64,000 nucleotides of DNA from Gonatopus flavifemur (GCA_018340375.1 JAFFJZ010000002.1:27732001-27796000); one strand, 5' to 3'; positions 12,801-23,069 are shown, counted from the first letter of the stretch. Numbers and translations: made by a program. The notes: generated from the letters alone by a model not told the origin.

Positions 12801-15800
12801 TGGACACTGGACAAAATGTTGCGAAACGTTTCTGAAACTTCCTAGACACTGCTAATGTCCTGCAATTGTAACGTTCCGAATATTTCTGAAGCATCGCAGC
12901 AACGTTTCATGTTCCATAAACGTTCCTGAAGTGTGTTCTTGAATGAAGCTGGAACTACCCACTGAGCATTGCCGTTAAAATCTTGCATCAACATTACATC
13001 GATGTTGATGCGATCTTGAAAGTACCTGTTATGAAAATTACAACAGTGATATTACAACATCCAATTACAAGTAAATTGCAGCAATGTTACATTGTCAGGT
13101 GATATTTCAACGATATTTTTACAAGTTACTTTTGTAAGATTGTATTCGTAAATTGAAAGACAAGTACTTTCAAGATCGCATCAATATCGCTGCAATGTTA
13201 ATGCAAGCTTCTAACGGAAATGCTCTGTGGGTGGCAGCCTAAAGCTGCCAGTCGATTATTGTAATTTTTTATTAAAAGTGGTTGCAGCTTTGTTCACACT
13301 AAAAATCCATTGAGTAGCATTCAGCTAAACGTTTCAGATACTTAAATCTTTGATGAAAGTTGTATGTTAAAAGTTATGACACTCAGCTGCTCGCTTCACA
13401 CGTTTGAAACATTTTCATTCGAAACGTTACAATAGTGGGACATTAGCAGTCTCTGGGATATTCCAGAAACGTTTTGCAACATTTTGTCCAGTGGATTAGT
13501 TGAAAGAATTTTAGAAAAATGACACCACTAAATATCATCAGCAACATAATTTGTTTTCATTCGGAAAAACACATCCGAGGTATCTCTATTATTCTTCATG
13601 TATGGGAGAAAATATAAAAACATTGCTGATCAATGTTCAATAATGCGTTTTTGACATAATTCCTCTTTTTTCTTTAACTATCAAGGGTCCAACCGAAAGC
13701 AGTAAATTTACTATGGCATTCGAAATGGAAAATGGAACTCGAGAAGCAAAGGTGTTTAGACCAAGTGCCAGTAACCTTGCCAGCCCTTTAGGTCAAATAG
13801 CCAGGTACGTGGCAACGACGGGACAAATTCTGAATATAGGAGATGTGAGTGCGTGGCTGAAAAAAGACATGGTGGAAGTAGGAGGAGAACCTATTAGAAG
13901 CATCCTCTGCATGCCAATTGTCAATGGACAAAGAACCGTCATAGGCGTTGCTCAACTAATTAATAAGGTTTGTTTCAACATTATATACAGTCGCAATATC
14001 ATGAAAACGCTTCTTTATATGCCAATTAAAAACAATGAAAGAACCAAACAAAAACTCGGTATCGTTTAATTCGTGTTCTTCCGTTTTGATGCAGTTTTTG
14101 TCCCTTTATAATTTATCCGACATTCTTTACAAGGATGGTATCCTTGGTAAAAGAAAAGAAAAACAATAAAAACCGATCGAGTCTTATTAGATTCCTGTCT
14201 CTTCATTAATTTTTCCACTAATCATGAATAACAGTGGTGAGATTATTGCATTTTGGAGACGAGTTTAAAATTAATATCAAAAAATTGGATTTCGTTAAAT
14301 GGAACTCCAAATTGGCACGAATATTCTTACACTGAAAGAATTTCATTTGAAAAATTACCGTTGAATTTCAGTGATCGAGGGACAAGCAGGAATTTTTTTA
14401 AATATTACTTTCCATTCTTTAAAACTTATAGAAAATATTACTCTCGACTGTTTGAAATTTCACTCATTTTGACGAGCTGCACAGGAATTTTTTAAAGAAC
14501 TGGTACTTGTTCTTCGATTACTAAAATTTCACGGTAATTTTCACAACAAAATTCTTTCCGTGTAGTGGTTGAAATTATCGAGATTTCAAACTGGAAAAAA
14601 ATTATAGGAACAAGTACTATTTAACTGAAAAATATTTCCCAATGAATCAAGAATGTAGAACCATCTGAGAAGATATGCAAGTGATTAAAAATAGTGTTCT
14701 ATCCCCTTCTCCGAAAATACCTCGAATTTTGGGTACGTTGTCTCGTCTCGTCTCGAAATCTCGACATTTTTTCTTGACAATATCGTTTTTCTTTCCTTCA
14801 AACTGAGTTTTATTTCTCGTCAACTAATTCTCATCTCGTCTCGTGAATTTCTCGGGTCGGTTCTTTCTCGTCTCGTCTCGTTTCTCGCCATGGCCTTCTC
14901 GTCTCGTCTCGAGTTTCTCGCTTCTCGCGACATCACTACTCGGATTTTCTTTGAGTAGTGTTGTAAAAAAAATCATACAAAATAATTATCCGCTTAGAGA
15001 TGGAAACATACCCTGCTGAAAATGCCAGACAGATTCGGACAAAAAAAAGTTATTACGCTTTGAACGGCTTTTGTCCCAGGAAATCCGGTCAAAAACTGAC
15101 CAAATTTCTACCTGGTTTCGTTCGGAATTGCCAAATTGGAATATCCTGTCAAAAACTGACAGAAAAAATTTCAGAAAAACGGCTGAATTTCTTGGGACAA
15201 AGAGCGTTCTAAGTCTGACAACTATTCTTTGTCCGGATCTGCCTGGCATTGTCAGCTACACGGAGAAATAAGAAACAGCTGTCCCTATTCCAAATCCCAG
15301 GCTCGTTATGCCAAGACTGACAATTGCACCATGATCGGCGTCAAGCTTGGTATGCCATGTCGGGTTAGCCTAGCCTTGGCCGATGCGTGGCCCGCTATAG
15401 CTGACTAAGCGTTGATAAAGTCTTGGACACCAATGTTAGGACCAAGCATATTTTGTCGTGTTGAATTTAATTTCCGTCAACCAAGCCTTGACCAATGCTT
15501 AGCCTGTCATAGCTAACCAAACCTTGATAGCATTTTGAACATCAATGATAGGACCAAGCATATTTTGCCGTATCGGATTTCCGATATATATAAATGCTCA
15601 GCAAAAAACGTTATTATCATCCTAAACATTAATCTAGCTTGATAACATTGTTGGTAATTGAGCTACACCCGGTGATGACTAGCATTGACTCGAATCTGTT
15701 ACCAAGTTTGGTCAATTATTCAAATGTGAATGTTCAATCAAACTTGGATGCCAATGAAGAATCTATCCTACTCATTTAGCTCAAATTAGTATTGTATATC

Positions 15801-18800
15801 AATAACAGTAACAATATCGATTGCCAGCATAGAACCAATATTAAATTTTAATATTGAACCCAGCTCGGATGCCAAGCATTGAACATTGTTATCATCCCGG
15901 ACATTAATCTAGTTTGGTGCCAGTGTTAGCAACCCAGCTAGGCCCGGTGTTGACTAGCATTGACTCAAGCTTGGCACCAAGCATGGTACATTCGTCAAAG
16001 CATACCTGGGATGTCCGACAGATAATTTTTTGTCAGGATTTGGTCGGTTTTCGTCCCAGGCATGATGATTTCCGACAGGACCAGACAAAATTTTGACCGG
16101 AATCCGTCAGGTTTTGTTTGGCTTTGTCTGGTATTCCAGTCTGTGCAGGATTTGGTCGGTTTTTGTCCCAGGCATGATGATTTCCGACGGAACCAGACAG
16201 AATTTTGACCGGAATTTGTCAGGATCTGTCGGACATTTTTAATAGGGGTGGTAGCTGCTAACTTTTTTAGCACCCTTTGTTCACCGCCGTAGCTACCCAC
16301 ACAGCACTCGTTGTCTAAAAGATATCTTCAGAAATAATTGAGAACAATGCAAGGAGTTTTATGCAACATGAATAGACAGAGGCGGACTTTGGTGTTTGCC
16401 GCCCCTTATATGGCAGCAAAAATTAATTTTCCACGAAAATATTTATTTCTAAAAATTTTTGTTTTATTGATTAGAATTCATTATTCTCCTCAAAATTATT
16501 TTTAAATTAATCAAACTTTCGACCTCATTGCCGCCCTTTCACGGCCTGCAGCCCCTGCGCCATGGTGTCGTTGGCGCAGGCCATAGTCCGCTCCTGTGAA
16601 TAGACATCTTTTAAAAGTCTTCAACTGTTCTTACTTCTGAAAACGTTCTTGTAGATATTTTTTAGAAGTAAGAACAGTTTAAGACTCCTCAAAGATGTCT
16701 ATTCATGTTGCATAAGACTTCTCGCATTGTTTTTAATTATTTCTGAAGATATCTTTCAGACAACGAGTGCTGTGTGGGTAAAATAATTGCAGCTGTAGCT
16801 ATTTTTTAGCTATCGCAAAAGGAGATCGCAGCTTTAACTGCACAGATTTTGTGGTTGATATTTGAATAGCCAAATAATTTAGCTGCTGAATTTCCGCTGC
16901 GACAGCTACATTTCTTGCTACTACCGCTAAGTGAGTGGCTGTGACAGCTAAAAAATAGCTACAGCTCCAAAGCTATATCATTTTTTTTCGTGTAAAATCT
17001 TGAAATTGGAATTTCCCTAAAAATGTTGATAAACTCATCAAAGTAAATCGAACAAGTTGATGACCATTCATTTGTTTTTTTTTTCAGGACAACGGCTCTT
17101 CGTTTACAGATTCAGATGTATCTATTTTCGAAGCTTTCGCTATCTTCTGTGGTCTTGGAATCCATAACACGCAAATGTATGAGTCGGCCTGTAAACTAAT
17201 GGCTAAACAAAAAGTGGCCTTGGAATGTTTAAGTTATCACGCAACAGCTAGCAATGATGATGCACAAAAATTGACCACCGATCCAATTCCCTCCGCAGAA
17301 AAATATAATCTTTACAGTTTCACTTTTATCGACTTCGATTTGTCCGACGAAGACACTTGCAGAGCCACAATTAGAATGTTCAAACAATGCGATTTGATTC
17401 AAAAATTCCATATTCCCTATGAAGTTCTCTGTCGGTGGATTTTGAGTGTTAAAAAGAATTACAGGTAAATAGAACTATGAAACTTTCATACTTTATAAGG
17501 TAGATGACCCCATTTATGAACGCGACCCCTTTAATGAACGTTTTGGTTTTTGATTCATAGTACTTTTCATTTAGTGCTTTAATTTCATCCAAGCATGACT
17601 GACTGGATACTAAATCAACCGCTGTTATGTAAATAAATTCAGAATAATATGCCATAGGAAAGATATAATAGATAAACGATTGTTCGCTAATGGGGGTTAA
17701 GGTGTTCATTAATGAGGCCTGTCACCTTAGTGAATAAGAATAAACCGAAATTCCGAAATGAAAAATTACCAAAACACTTTGAAATATTCGAGACTACGTG
17801 ATTTAAACGTAGAGGGAAAAGCCAGAAAGTATCTTGATCTTGAAATCAGGACAACCTCAAGTGGCACTAAAACGTTTCAAATGATCTACACGGAGAAAAA
17901 TAATACAATAAAAATTACAACATTTTCTGGTGAACTAATACTATTAGGTCTCATCTCCTACAAAGTACTCTTCAAATGTGAAATGAAATATCACAACTGC
18001 AACAATTTTTACTACATTCTGTAAGAAAACCTTTGAGACCGTCAGATACTTCTGACGACATTTGACAGAATAATATCATTTTACTACATTATTTTTCTCT
18101 GTGTATGACCGTGCATCAACATACGAATACTTTCTATGAACGCTCATAGTATGGTTCAAACGTTTAGATAGTCCAAGAGCCATTTAATCAAATATTTTGA
18201 CCTGCTGAATTTGAATCTGACGTCAGAACCAACACGTCCCAATCGTTTGTAAAACGGAAAATATGTGGAATTAGTTGGAAATGATTTAACTCAATACAAT
18301 AAATATGCAAAACATGAAACTTCAAAGCGGGAGAAGTAAGCATTTTCCCCAATATCAAATTGAAAATTCATACAAAATCCTAAACAAATATCATCCAAAG
18401 TGCCATCCTACATGAAATTGAATATTTTGTTTCCATGCAATCCATTTACAAACATTTTCAATGGTTTTTTTTTCTTTTCTCAACAGACCAGTTAAATATC
18501 ATAATTGGAGACACGCGTTGAATGTCGCCCAAACCATGTTCGCGATGCTGAAAACAGGGAAAATGGAGCAATTCATGACAGATCTGGAAATCCTGGGCTT
18601 GTTAGTGGCATGTTTGTGTCACGATCTAGACCACAGAGGCACTAACAACGCTTTCCAAATGAAAACGGAATCTCCGCTAGCTATCCTTTATTCTACCAGC
18701 ACCATGGAACATCATCATTTCGACCAATGCGTTATGATTCTCAATTCCGATAGCAATAATATTTTTCAAAGTCTTTCGATGGAAGATTATAGAAAAGTGA

Positions 18801-20253
18801 TGAGAGTTGTTGAAAGTGCAATTTTATCTACAGATCTAGCAATGTACTTCAAGAAAAAGAATCGATTCATGGAATTAATCGACGAGGGTGAATTTGATTG
18901 GCAAAGCGAAGAGAAAAAAGAACGTGAGTATGCAAAGATACTTTTCTATTGTCAAAATATATAATTCATATACATTTTTATAAAAATAGTATCAATAATT
19001 TATATTTGTTTGTTCACATCCCTAGAAAACAATGTGGGAAGTTTTTGTTGATTTTCAAGAAGAAATATTTGATCAAATAGTTTATAAATTTGTTGAATCT
19101 TGTACAAGTTTTATGAGTATTAATTCTCAAACAATGTTCATTAATCGACAAAAATTGTTGGAAACTTTGAAAAAATTAAATATAATTTATATATTTAATA
19201 TACAAAATTTATATATAAACTGTACTGAATAGCTCGGAAGGTACAGGGCTTCCCATACAACAAAAGTTGCTCTCACGTTGTTCATCGAGTTTACGCAAAG
19301 TTGCTGGGACTTTCCAGCACTTGGGAACAACTTCCCAGGAACACGATAACAACTGAAACTGAGATCCTAGATTTACAGCACATTGTTGCGCATTTGGCGA
19401 CGCAACGTCCCTGCAAATTGCTTCAAACTGTTGTTTTACATTTTCAACAATTTGCTGCATATTTGCTCAGAATTTTGCTGTTAGAGTTTTATATATAAAA
19501 TAAAGTTTCACGCATAAAAGATCGCGCTTACCCTTCTGGCAAGAACGCATTTATGTATGCAATAAAAAATAACCCGACAAGAATGAATTTAAGCTTCTCT
19601 TTTCTGCTTCAGTTTTATGCGGTATGATGATGACAGCTTGCGACGTAAGTGCCATAGCAAAACCTTGGGAAATTCAACATCGTGTGGCAAAATTGGTAGC
19701 AGATGAATTCTTCGATCAAGGTGATCTTGAGAAACTTCAATTGAATCAACAACCGGTAGCGATGATGGACCGAGAAAGGAGGGATGAACTTCCTCAAATG
19801 CAAGTTGGTTTCATAGACGTGATTTGCCTCCCGCTCTACAAAGTATTGGCAGAAACATTCCCTTGGATAATGCCACTTTACGAAGGAACAATGGACAATC
19901 GGAAACACTGGCAAGATTTGGCTGAAAAAGTAGAAATGGGTCTAACTTGGATCGATCGAGACACCATAGAAGAACCAGTCGAAGAATTCGTTTCCTACGA
20001 ACCAAAGGACATCGAATTCACCGTGACAACTCTAAACTGCGCTAATGCCGATAAGAAACAGCCAACGACCCACGAGAAATCCAACCTGAGGAAATTTTCC
20101 TCATTCAGAAAAGGTGGACGTACGATAGGCAAAGGATTCACGCAACGTTTAAGCAGATCCCTGTACACGAGAAGTACTTCGGAAGACCCTGTCAAATCCA
20201 AAGCACTCATTCCAGAGAGGAAAAGTCGGAATAAACTCTGTTTGCTCATCTGA
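4272..20253 (+). CDS. Pde6: cGMP-specific 3',5'-cyclic phosphodiesterase, Pde6-like (N-terminus incomplete)
   Basis: Nine coding exons join in phase with GT-AG junctions: 4272-4629, 6719-6888, 10108-10330, 10463-10537, 10616-10651, 13686-13967, 17088-17464, 18487-18923 and 19613-20253, giving about 866 residues. The product should hydrolyse cGMP to GMP. It has tandem GAF domains (about residues 1-380) and an HD-type catalytic domain (about 450-780) with the signature [10 protein letters not shown]. The basic tail ends CLLI, a CaaX box predicting prenylation and membrane attachment. The tail and the stretch ending [15 protein letters not shown] resemble, from memory, Drosophila Pde6 rather than Pde11. 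The first exon starts with the third base of a codon, so at least one upstream exon is missing; the Drosophila protein is longer at the N-terminus. A polyadenylation signal lies at 20392. The very short exons 4 and 5 (75 and 36 nt) encode a linker inside GAF-B. Confidence 0.92.
6005..6628. mobile_element. Fold-back element in Pde6 intron 1 with nested insertion
   Basis: The left part (CACGGAGAAAAAAAG, then GCTGTGGTAGC words) and the right part (TGCCACAGCTG words, then TTCTTTCTTCTACGTG) are arms of one island. The dinucleotide CA flanks both ends, but the tips are imperfect. The element at about 6144-6462 interrupts it. The uninterrupted string CAGCTGTGGTAGC near 6090 matches the rebuilt empty site of the 15283-16248 insertion. 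Confidence 0.5.
6144..6462. mobile_element. GGGTGTCCC-type inverted-repeat element
   Basis: The left end GGTATCCCAGAAAACAC and the right end GTGTTTTTTGGGACACCC are inverted. Inside, CTAAGCTTCGGATCG and its partner around 6230 form a second pair. A truncated relative lies at about 60955-61062. The exact ends are uncertain by a few bases. Confidence 0.5.
6997..7207. mobile_element. TA-flanked fold-back MITE
   Basis: Arms begin CACTGTGAAAAATTTTATCGG (left) and CACTGTTAAAAAATAATCGG (reverse complement of right), with TA outside both ends. It lies in Pde6 intron 2, only about 20 bp from the next such element. Confidence 0.75.
7230..7490. mobile_element. TA-flanked fold-back MITE, GAGAACCC subtype, copy 1
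   Basis: The left arm is CACTGAGAACCCAATTTCTT and continues into TTTGCCCTCATTCT. The right arm mirrors it, and TA flanks both ends. It is the intact relative of the interrupted element at 8712-9507 and serves as the reference for that element's broken right tip. Confidence 0.75.
7491..8711. other. Pde6 intron 2 spacer
   Basis: AT-rich intronic sequence. A remnant ending TTCCTAACAGTGTAG near 8646-8660 looks like a right half of a CACTG-tip element with no clear left partner. No gene or RNA was recognised. Confidence 0.35.
8925..9503. mobile_element. CCC-tip fold-back element with AG duplication
   Basis: Ends are CCCATACAGCGCC and GGTGCTGTATGGG, with AG flanking both sides (8923-8924 and 9504-9505). 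Arms share AGGGTTGCAG/CTGCAACCT and interior ATTTCAAT words. The insertion site is an otherwise intact MITE tip, which shows directly that the target duplication is 2 bp. A TA-flanked MITE (9159-9402) is inserted inside. Confidence 0.85.
9159..9402. mobile_element. TA-flanked fold-back MITE nested in CCC-tip element
   Basis: Tips are CACTGAAAACAAAAT and, from the right, CACTGGAAAAAATAT, with TA on both sides. The interior is rich in AAATAAATATTT words. It is the youngest of three nested insertions here. Confidence 0.75.
9599..9955. mobile_element. PIF/Harbinger-like MITE with G-tracts
   Basis: Perfect inverted ends GGGGGCGTCCATTAATTACG flank an interior with two long G runs (9860-9910) and AAATCTCAC words. 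The outside trinucleotides are TTT and TTA, one mismatch from the TWA duplication of PIF/Harbinger. A related element is at 54822-55267 with a matching TTA. Confidence 0.6.
10108..13967 (+). CDS. Pde6: Pde6 exons 3-6: GAF-B domain with two tiny exons
   Basis: Exon 3 (10108-10330) completes a split Arg codon and reads [16 protein letters not shown], then the start of GAF-B ending DLDCGEA. Exon 4 (10463-10537, 25 codons) and exon 5 (10616-10651, 12 codons) have clean AG acceptors and GTGAGT donors and encode a polar insert. Exon 6 (13686-13967) continues [11 protein letters not shown] through [11 protein letters not shown] to LINK. The insert falls where PDE GAF-B loops vary in length, so the small exons could be alternatively included; that is inference. 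Confidence 0.85.
11803..12006. mobile_element. Fold-back MITE with AAAATTCAGAAAATGTCACTG arms
   Basis: The left arm has TCTGAAAATTCAGAAAATG followed by TCACTG, and the right arm is its close mirror ending TTTTTACAGTGTT. The outer tips are degraded, so no reliable duplication can be read. It probably belongs to the CACTG-tip group. Confidence 0.5.
12805..13493. mobile_element. CACTGGACAAAATG inverted-repeat element hosting another
   Basis: Ends CACTGGACAAAATGTTGC and GCAACATTTTGTCCAGTG are perfect mirrors for 18 bases. GA occurs on both outer sides. The interior repeats GAAACGTTTC words. The element at 12958-13231 is inserted in it. Confidence 0.65.
12958..13231. mobile_element. CCC-tip fold-back element (CCCACTGAGCATT)
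   Basis: Ends are CCCACTGAGCATTGCCGTTA and the mirror of CCCACAGAGCATTTCCGTTA. The interior repeats TTACAACA and AATGTTAC words. The outer dinucleotides are TA and TG, so no exact duplication is seen, unlike most CCC-tip copies. Confidence 0.6.
14330..14562. mobile_element. TA-flanked fold-back MITE
   Basis: The left arm CACTGAAAGAATTTCATTTG and the mirrored right arm CACGGAAAGAATTTTGTTGTG share AAAATTACCGT further in, with TA outside both ends. It lies in Pde6 intron 6. Confidence 0.75.
14735..14935. repeat. TCTCG pentanucleotide array
   Basis: Repeated TCTCG units, in tandem runs of two to four separated by degenerate stretches, fill this part of Pde6 intron 6. It is a simple-sequence array without inverted ends that I could define. 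Confidence 0.7.
14986..15256. repeat. Iterated CTGACAGA/TTTTGTCC island
   Basis: Words such as CAGACAGAT, AAAACTGAC and TTGTCCCAGG recur in both orientations. The left end around ATGCCAGACAGATTCGGACA mirrors the right end TGTCCGGATCTGCCTGGCAT, so this is a fold-back. Related sequence occurs at 16000-16248 and 40845-40930. Confidence 0.55.
15283..16248. mobile_element. CCC-tip element with GT duplication and iterated interior
   Basis: Ends are CCCTATTCCAAAT and ATTTTTAATAGGG, with GT on both sides. Deleting it with one GT leaves AACAGCTGTGGTAGC in the host; the core CAGCTGTGGTAGC also occurs uninterrupted near 6090. The interior has CCAAGCTTGG/TTGACTAGCATTGA words (15300-15980), then GTCAGGATTTGGTCGG repeats (16030-16240). 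Confidence 0.6.
16296..16778. mobile_element. Long hairpin CCC-tip element, interrupted by hAT-like MITE
   Basis: Arms begin CCCACACAGCACTCGTTGTC on both sides and remain almost perfectly palindromic over about 120 bases each, apart from the inserted 16377-16596 element. TA flanks both ends. An uninterrupted 204-bp relative lies at 22766-22969. Confidence 0.85.
16377..16596. mobile_element. hAT-like MITE, 220 bp
   Basis: Ends are CAGAGGCGGACTTTGG and CCATAGTCCGCTCCTG (inverted). An exact 8-bp duplication, TGAATAGA, lies at 16369-16376 and 16597-16604. The CAG tip plus 8-bp duplication is diagnostic of hAT. The uninterrupted relative at 22766-22969 supplies the empty site. Confidence 0.85.
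17088..20253 (+). CDS. Pde6: Pde6 exons 7-9: catalytic domain and CaaX tail
   Basis: Exon 7 (17088-17464) finishes GAF-B and enters the catalytic domain ([15 protein letters not shown]). Exon 8 (18487-18923) holds the metal-binding core: [16 protein letters not shown] and MEHHHFDQC. Exon 9 (19613-20253) has [12 protein letters not shown] with the conserved metal-ligand Asp, and MQVGFID, whose Gln is the purine-clamping glutamine of PDEs. It ends in a Ser/Arg/Lys-rich tail and CLLI. All catalytic motifs look intact. An isoleucine at the last position would favour geranylgeranylation. Confidence 0.92.
17497..17728. mobile_element. Fold-back in Pde6 intron 7
   Basis: The left arm has AAGGTAGATGACCCCATTTA and ACCCCTTTAATGAACG. 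The right arm mirrors it with CATTAATGAGGCC and GTCACCTT. The tips are imperfect and no duplication was established. Confidence 0.5.
17889..18103. mobile_element. TA-flanked fold-back MITE in Pde6 intron 7
   Basis: Tips are CACGGAGAAAAATAAT and, from the right, CACAGAGAAAAATAAT, with TA on both sides. It explains part of an apparent reading frame at 17758-18024, which is not coding. Confidence 0.75.
18924..19612 (+). other. Pde6 intron 8 with TTGTTGC-word island
   Basis: An AT-rich intron. Between about 19230 and 19480 the words GCAACAA/TTGTTGC and AAGTTGCT recur in both orientations, another iterated-word island. No clear ends were identified. Confidence 0.4.
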
Positions 20254-20391
20254 CGGCTTACGTCAACCAATTTGGAAAGCATACCGGAATGAACAGTCAT
20301 TTGTACATAATTCATCTTTGAAGATAAGCGAATTCTGTTTTCTGAACTCCGAGGAAGACAAATCTAAATCAATTCACTTCGCATTGATGTA

Positions 20392-20397
20392 AATAAA
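20392..20397 (+). terminator. Putative Pde6 polyadenylation signal
   Basis: AATAAA occurs 139 bases after the Pde6 stop codon, the first canonical hexamer downstream. The cleavage site is not visible. Confidence 0.5.
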
Positions 20398-21911
20398 TGA
20401 ACAACAAATAACCAAGTGATTTTGAAACTGAGATCAAATTGATAAAAGAAAACAATTACTACTTGTACTTTTATCTTCAAGGAAAAAAAAAACTGTTAAA
20501 TCGAATACTACGATAATATGAAATACGAGGAGTGATTTTTAAATAATTCCAAAGACATAATAATTGTGATTCGACTCTGTCATAAATCATTGAACCCGTC
20601 ATAGATTCGATGCAATAACGAGACTTTTCAAAACTCAACGTGTTATCTTTTGTAGATTAAAGAGGCTGCTTCTTTAATGTTCTTTAATAAGAAATAATCA
20701 TATACTATTCTACTATTCTTAGATTAGAAACAAAAGAACTCATATGAACGCGGTACACGAATAAACGCTGTATTCGGTCGATGGATGAAGTGGGTTGAAA
20801 ATCGCATCTGTCGAACAAGGTCGCTTCCGATAACTGCTCCAAGCAGAGCAAAAGCAGTCATCGAAAGAGCCTGTAATCGCTACATAGAGCATGTGTGATT
20901 GCGACGAATGGGTGTTTTGTAGAAGAGAAATACATACGTGAATTTCAATTTTGACAATCTTTTTGTATATAATATCTTATATTGATATTTTAGAATAAAA
21001 ATGGAATTCAGTGCACGTGAAAAAGGAACGAAAGGTCTGTCCAGAGGCTCGGATTCCTTTCAGAGTAATTTTTTGCATAGAAAAGATAAACTTATAGGCA
21101 CATATCAATAATTTTTATAAGAAAAATTTTGTATCGTTCAACATGAAGATTATTTCATACATTTCCAATTGAATTATCTCCATTAATGCCAGGCCCGGGG
21201 CTGTGAGACTCTCTCCCATTTGAGACCCCTCAAGATGAAACAGCTGGAGATTCCTTAAATGAGGGTCCCTGCGATTAGCAAAATTCGGAGCCTGCTTAAC
21301 GTTGATTCATTTTAAAATGCTTTATGTGCATTGAACGTGCTCTGTAACGAGCAGAGCCTTTGAGCGAGGCAAATTTCATTCAGTTGTCTGCGAGATAAGA
21401 GAGAAGTAGATTCTGAGGAAAATTGTCACATGATATTCAAATTTTTTATCCCGCGTTGTTGTCCCTTTTTTCAGTACAGTGAGTAACATTGATTTTCCCA
21501 TACAGCGCGTAATGCTGTAGTGATCACAGCAATACTACCAGAATCCCGAGTCGAAAAATTGTAATACTTTTTAAAGCCTGCCCTGGTTGAAAGAACCCAT
21601 CGATTCTGACCAACTCTCATTGAATTACGATTAAATGTGGACAATGTTTTGACCAAATCTCATTGAATTTCATTTGTCAGATTCAATAGATTCTTTTAAT
21701 CAGGGTGATTCACTCCGTAATACGCAACGATCCAGAATTTAATTAGGTCGAAAAAAGGTTAACATCAGGTTGAATGAGAATGTCAAAAGCAAGATCAGGT
21801 TGAGAACAGGGCGAGATCAGGGCGAAAAATAAAATCAAACCTGATTCACTCCGTAATACGCAACGAATCAGGGAGAAATCAGGTTTCACTTCTTCACTCG
21901 GGATATTACTA
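20398..21911. other. Intergenic, dispersed repeat fragments
   Basis: No gene was recognised. The string CTTCCGATAACTGCTCC at about 20822 matches the arm of the fold-back at 32097-32231. Positions 21190-21275 resemble 45480-45540 (CTCAAG/ATGAG fragments). ATTCAATAGATT/CTCATTGAATT words recur at 21610-21700. Confidence 0.35.
21706..21866 (+). repeat. 25-bp exact direct repeats flanking 111 bp
   Basis: Positions 21706-21730 and 21842-21866 are identical (starting TGATTCACTCCG, ending GCAACGA). The segment between repeats ATCAGGTTGAG/AGGGCGA words. This could be a duplicated segment of an iterated-word island rather than a transposon target duplication. Confidence 0.6.
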
Positions 21912-22158
21912 CCCAGATAGAAAAGCATGCTCTGAATGTTTTGTAACATAACGTGCCGTAAACATACTATCATAAACTTCGCTCAGATTGCAATGATGCA
22001 TAAAATGTAAACATTATGTCTTCATTATGGTACCATCACCTCGTTTTGCTACCAATAACAATGCTTTATGCGGAAACACCTTGGCGCCATGATGCGAACA
22101 TTTCTTGGCGTGCATGTCACCATTATGATGGCATTATTGAGACATTTTTCTATCTGGG
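21912..22158 (+). mobile_element. CCCAGATAGAAAA MITE, copy 2
   Basis: 247 bp, same length and ends as the 1561-1807 copy, with only scattered differences. TA lies on both sides. High similarity among copies suggests recent activity of this subfamily. Confidence 0.85.
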
Positions 22159-22765
22159 TATATATTTGAAAAAAGCAAACATTGTAATATTTCAGCGTAT
22201 TTCGTGTAATATTGTGTTATATTATTGCAATATCACTGTGATACTATGCACTATGCGGGTTCTCTGGTGGAAATATTTTTCTGAGAGTTGATGGAAAAAA
22301 TATTCTGATAAAAAGTCACTGATAAACTCTCACAGTTGAAATTTCCTTCAGGGTTTTGATTATTCGTTTGCATTTGGAACATCCATAAAAATTATAACGA
22401 TAGTCATGAATTGATGTTACTAACTGTATAATTTTTGTAGAGCCGAAAGATATTCAATATTTTCCCAACTGAAATTTTTTCGATAAAACAAATGAAACCG
22501 TATCGAAATTGTAAAGGTGAATGAAAGCATAAATGAAAAAAAAAATGTAGTGTTCACAAAAACTGTACATATGTTTAAAAAAAAAGTTTGTTTATAGAAT
22601 TTCTTTTTGTAATAAATTCAAATGGAAAATTCATGTTTTCTCCTTTTTTATATAGCTGCGAATGAACATATGACTGCAATAAATATTGCACATGATTAAA
22701 TAGAATAAACATGTGCCCAAAATATGTCAGTGAGTTTTTTCTCAACCTTTACCTGGTGAAAAAAA

Positions 22766-22969
22766 CCCACACAGCACTCGTTGTCTAAAAGATATCTTCA
22801 GAAATAATTAAGAACAATGCAAGAAGTCTTATGCGACATGAATAGACATCTTTTAGAAGTCTTCGACTGTTCTTACTTCTAAAAGATATCTATTCATGTT
22901 GCATAAGACTTTTTCCATTGTTCTTAATTGTTTCTGAAGATATCTTTTAGACGACGAGTGCTGGGTGGG
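22766..22969. mobile_element. CCCACACAGCAC long hairpin, uninterrupted copy
   Basis: A 204-bp near-perfect palindrome with arms CCCACACAGCACTCGTTGTC and CCCACCCAGCACTCGTCGTC (mirror), flanked by AA on both sides. It gives the pre-insertion structure of the element at 16296-16778. Confidence 0.8.
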
Positions 22970-23069
22970 AAGAGTCTGGAATGCATGGATTTGGATAGCA
23001 CTCTAACCCGTATTTGAGAATTTTCTTTACAAATCAATCTCATTTTGTCCGATGGTGTAAGAGTGTTCG

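Larger units (their letters stand above)
10652..13685 (+). other. Pde6 intron 5
   Basis: A 3.0 kb intron. It is AT-rich without recognised features from 10652 to 11802 and from about 12010 to 12800. Open frames such as 11092-11400 are low-complexity and lack splice or family support. It also contains the fold-backs described separately. Confidence 0.5.
15259..16992. mobile_element. TA-flanked fold-back MITE broken by two insertions
   Basis: The left tip CACGGAGAAATAAG follows TA at 15257-15258. The right tip, read inward, is CACGAAAAAAAATG and precedes TA at 16993-16994. Only 15259-15282, 16249-16295 and 16779-16992 belong to this host; they share GCTGTAGCTATTTTTTAGC words. Two CCC-tip elements fill the gaps, one carrying a hAT-like MITE. 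Confidence 0.65.

Noticed and set aside
17758..18024. 88-codon frame in Pde6 intron 7
   Set aside because: More than half of it is the TA-flanked MITE at 17889-18103; no splice sites or motifs.
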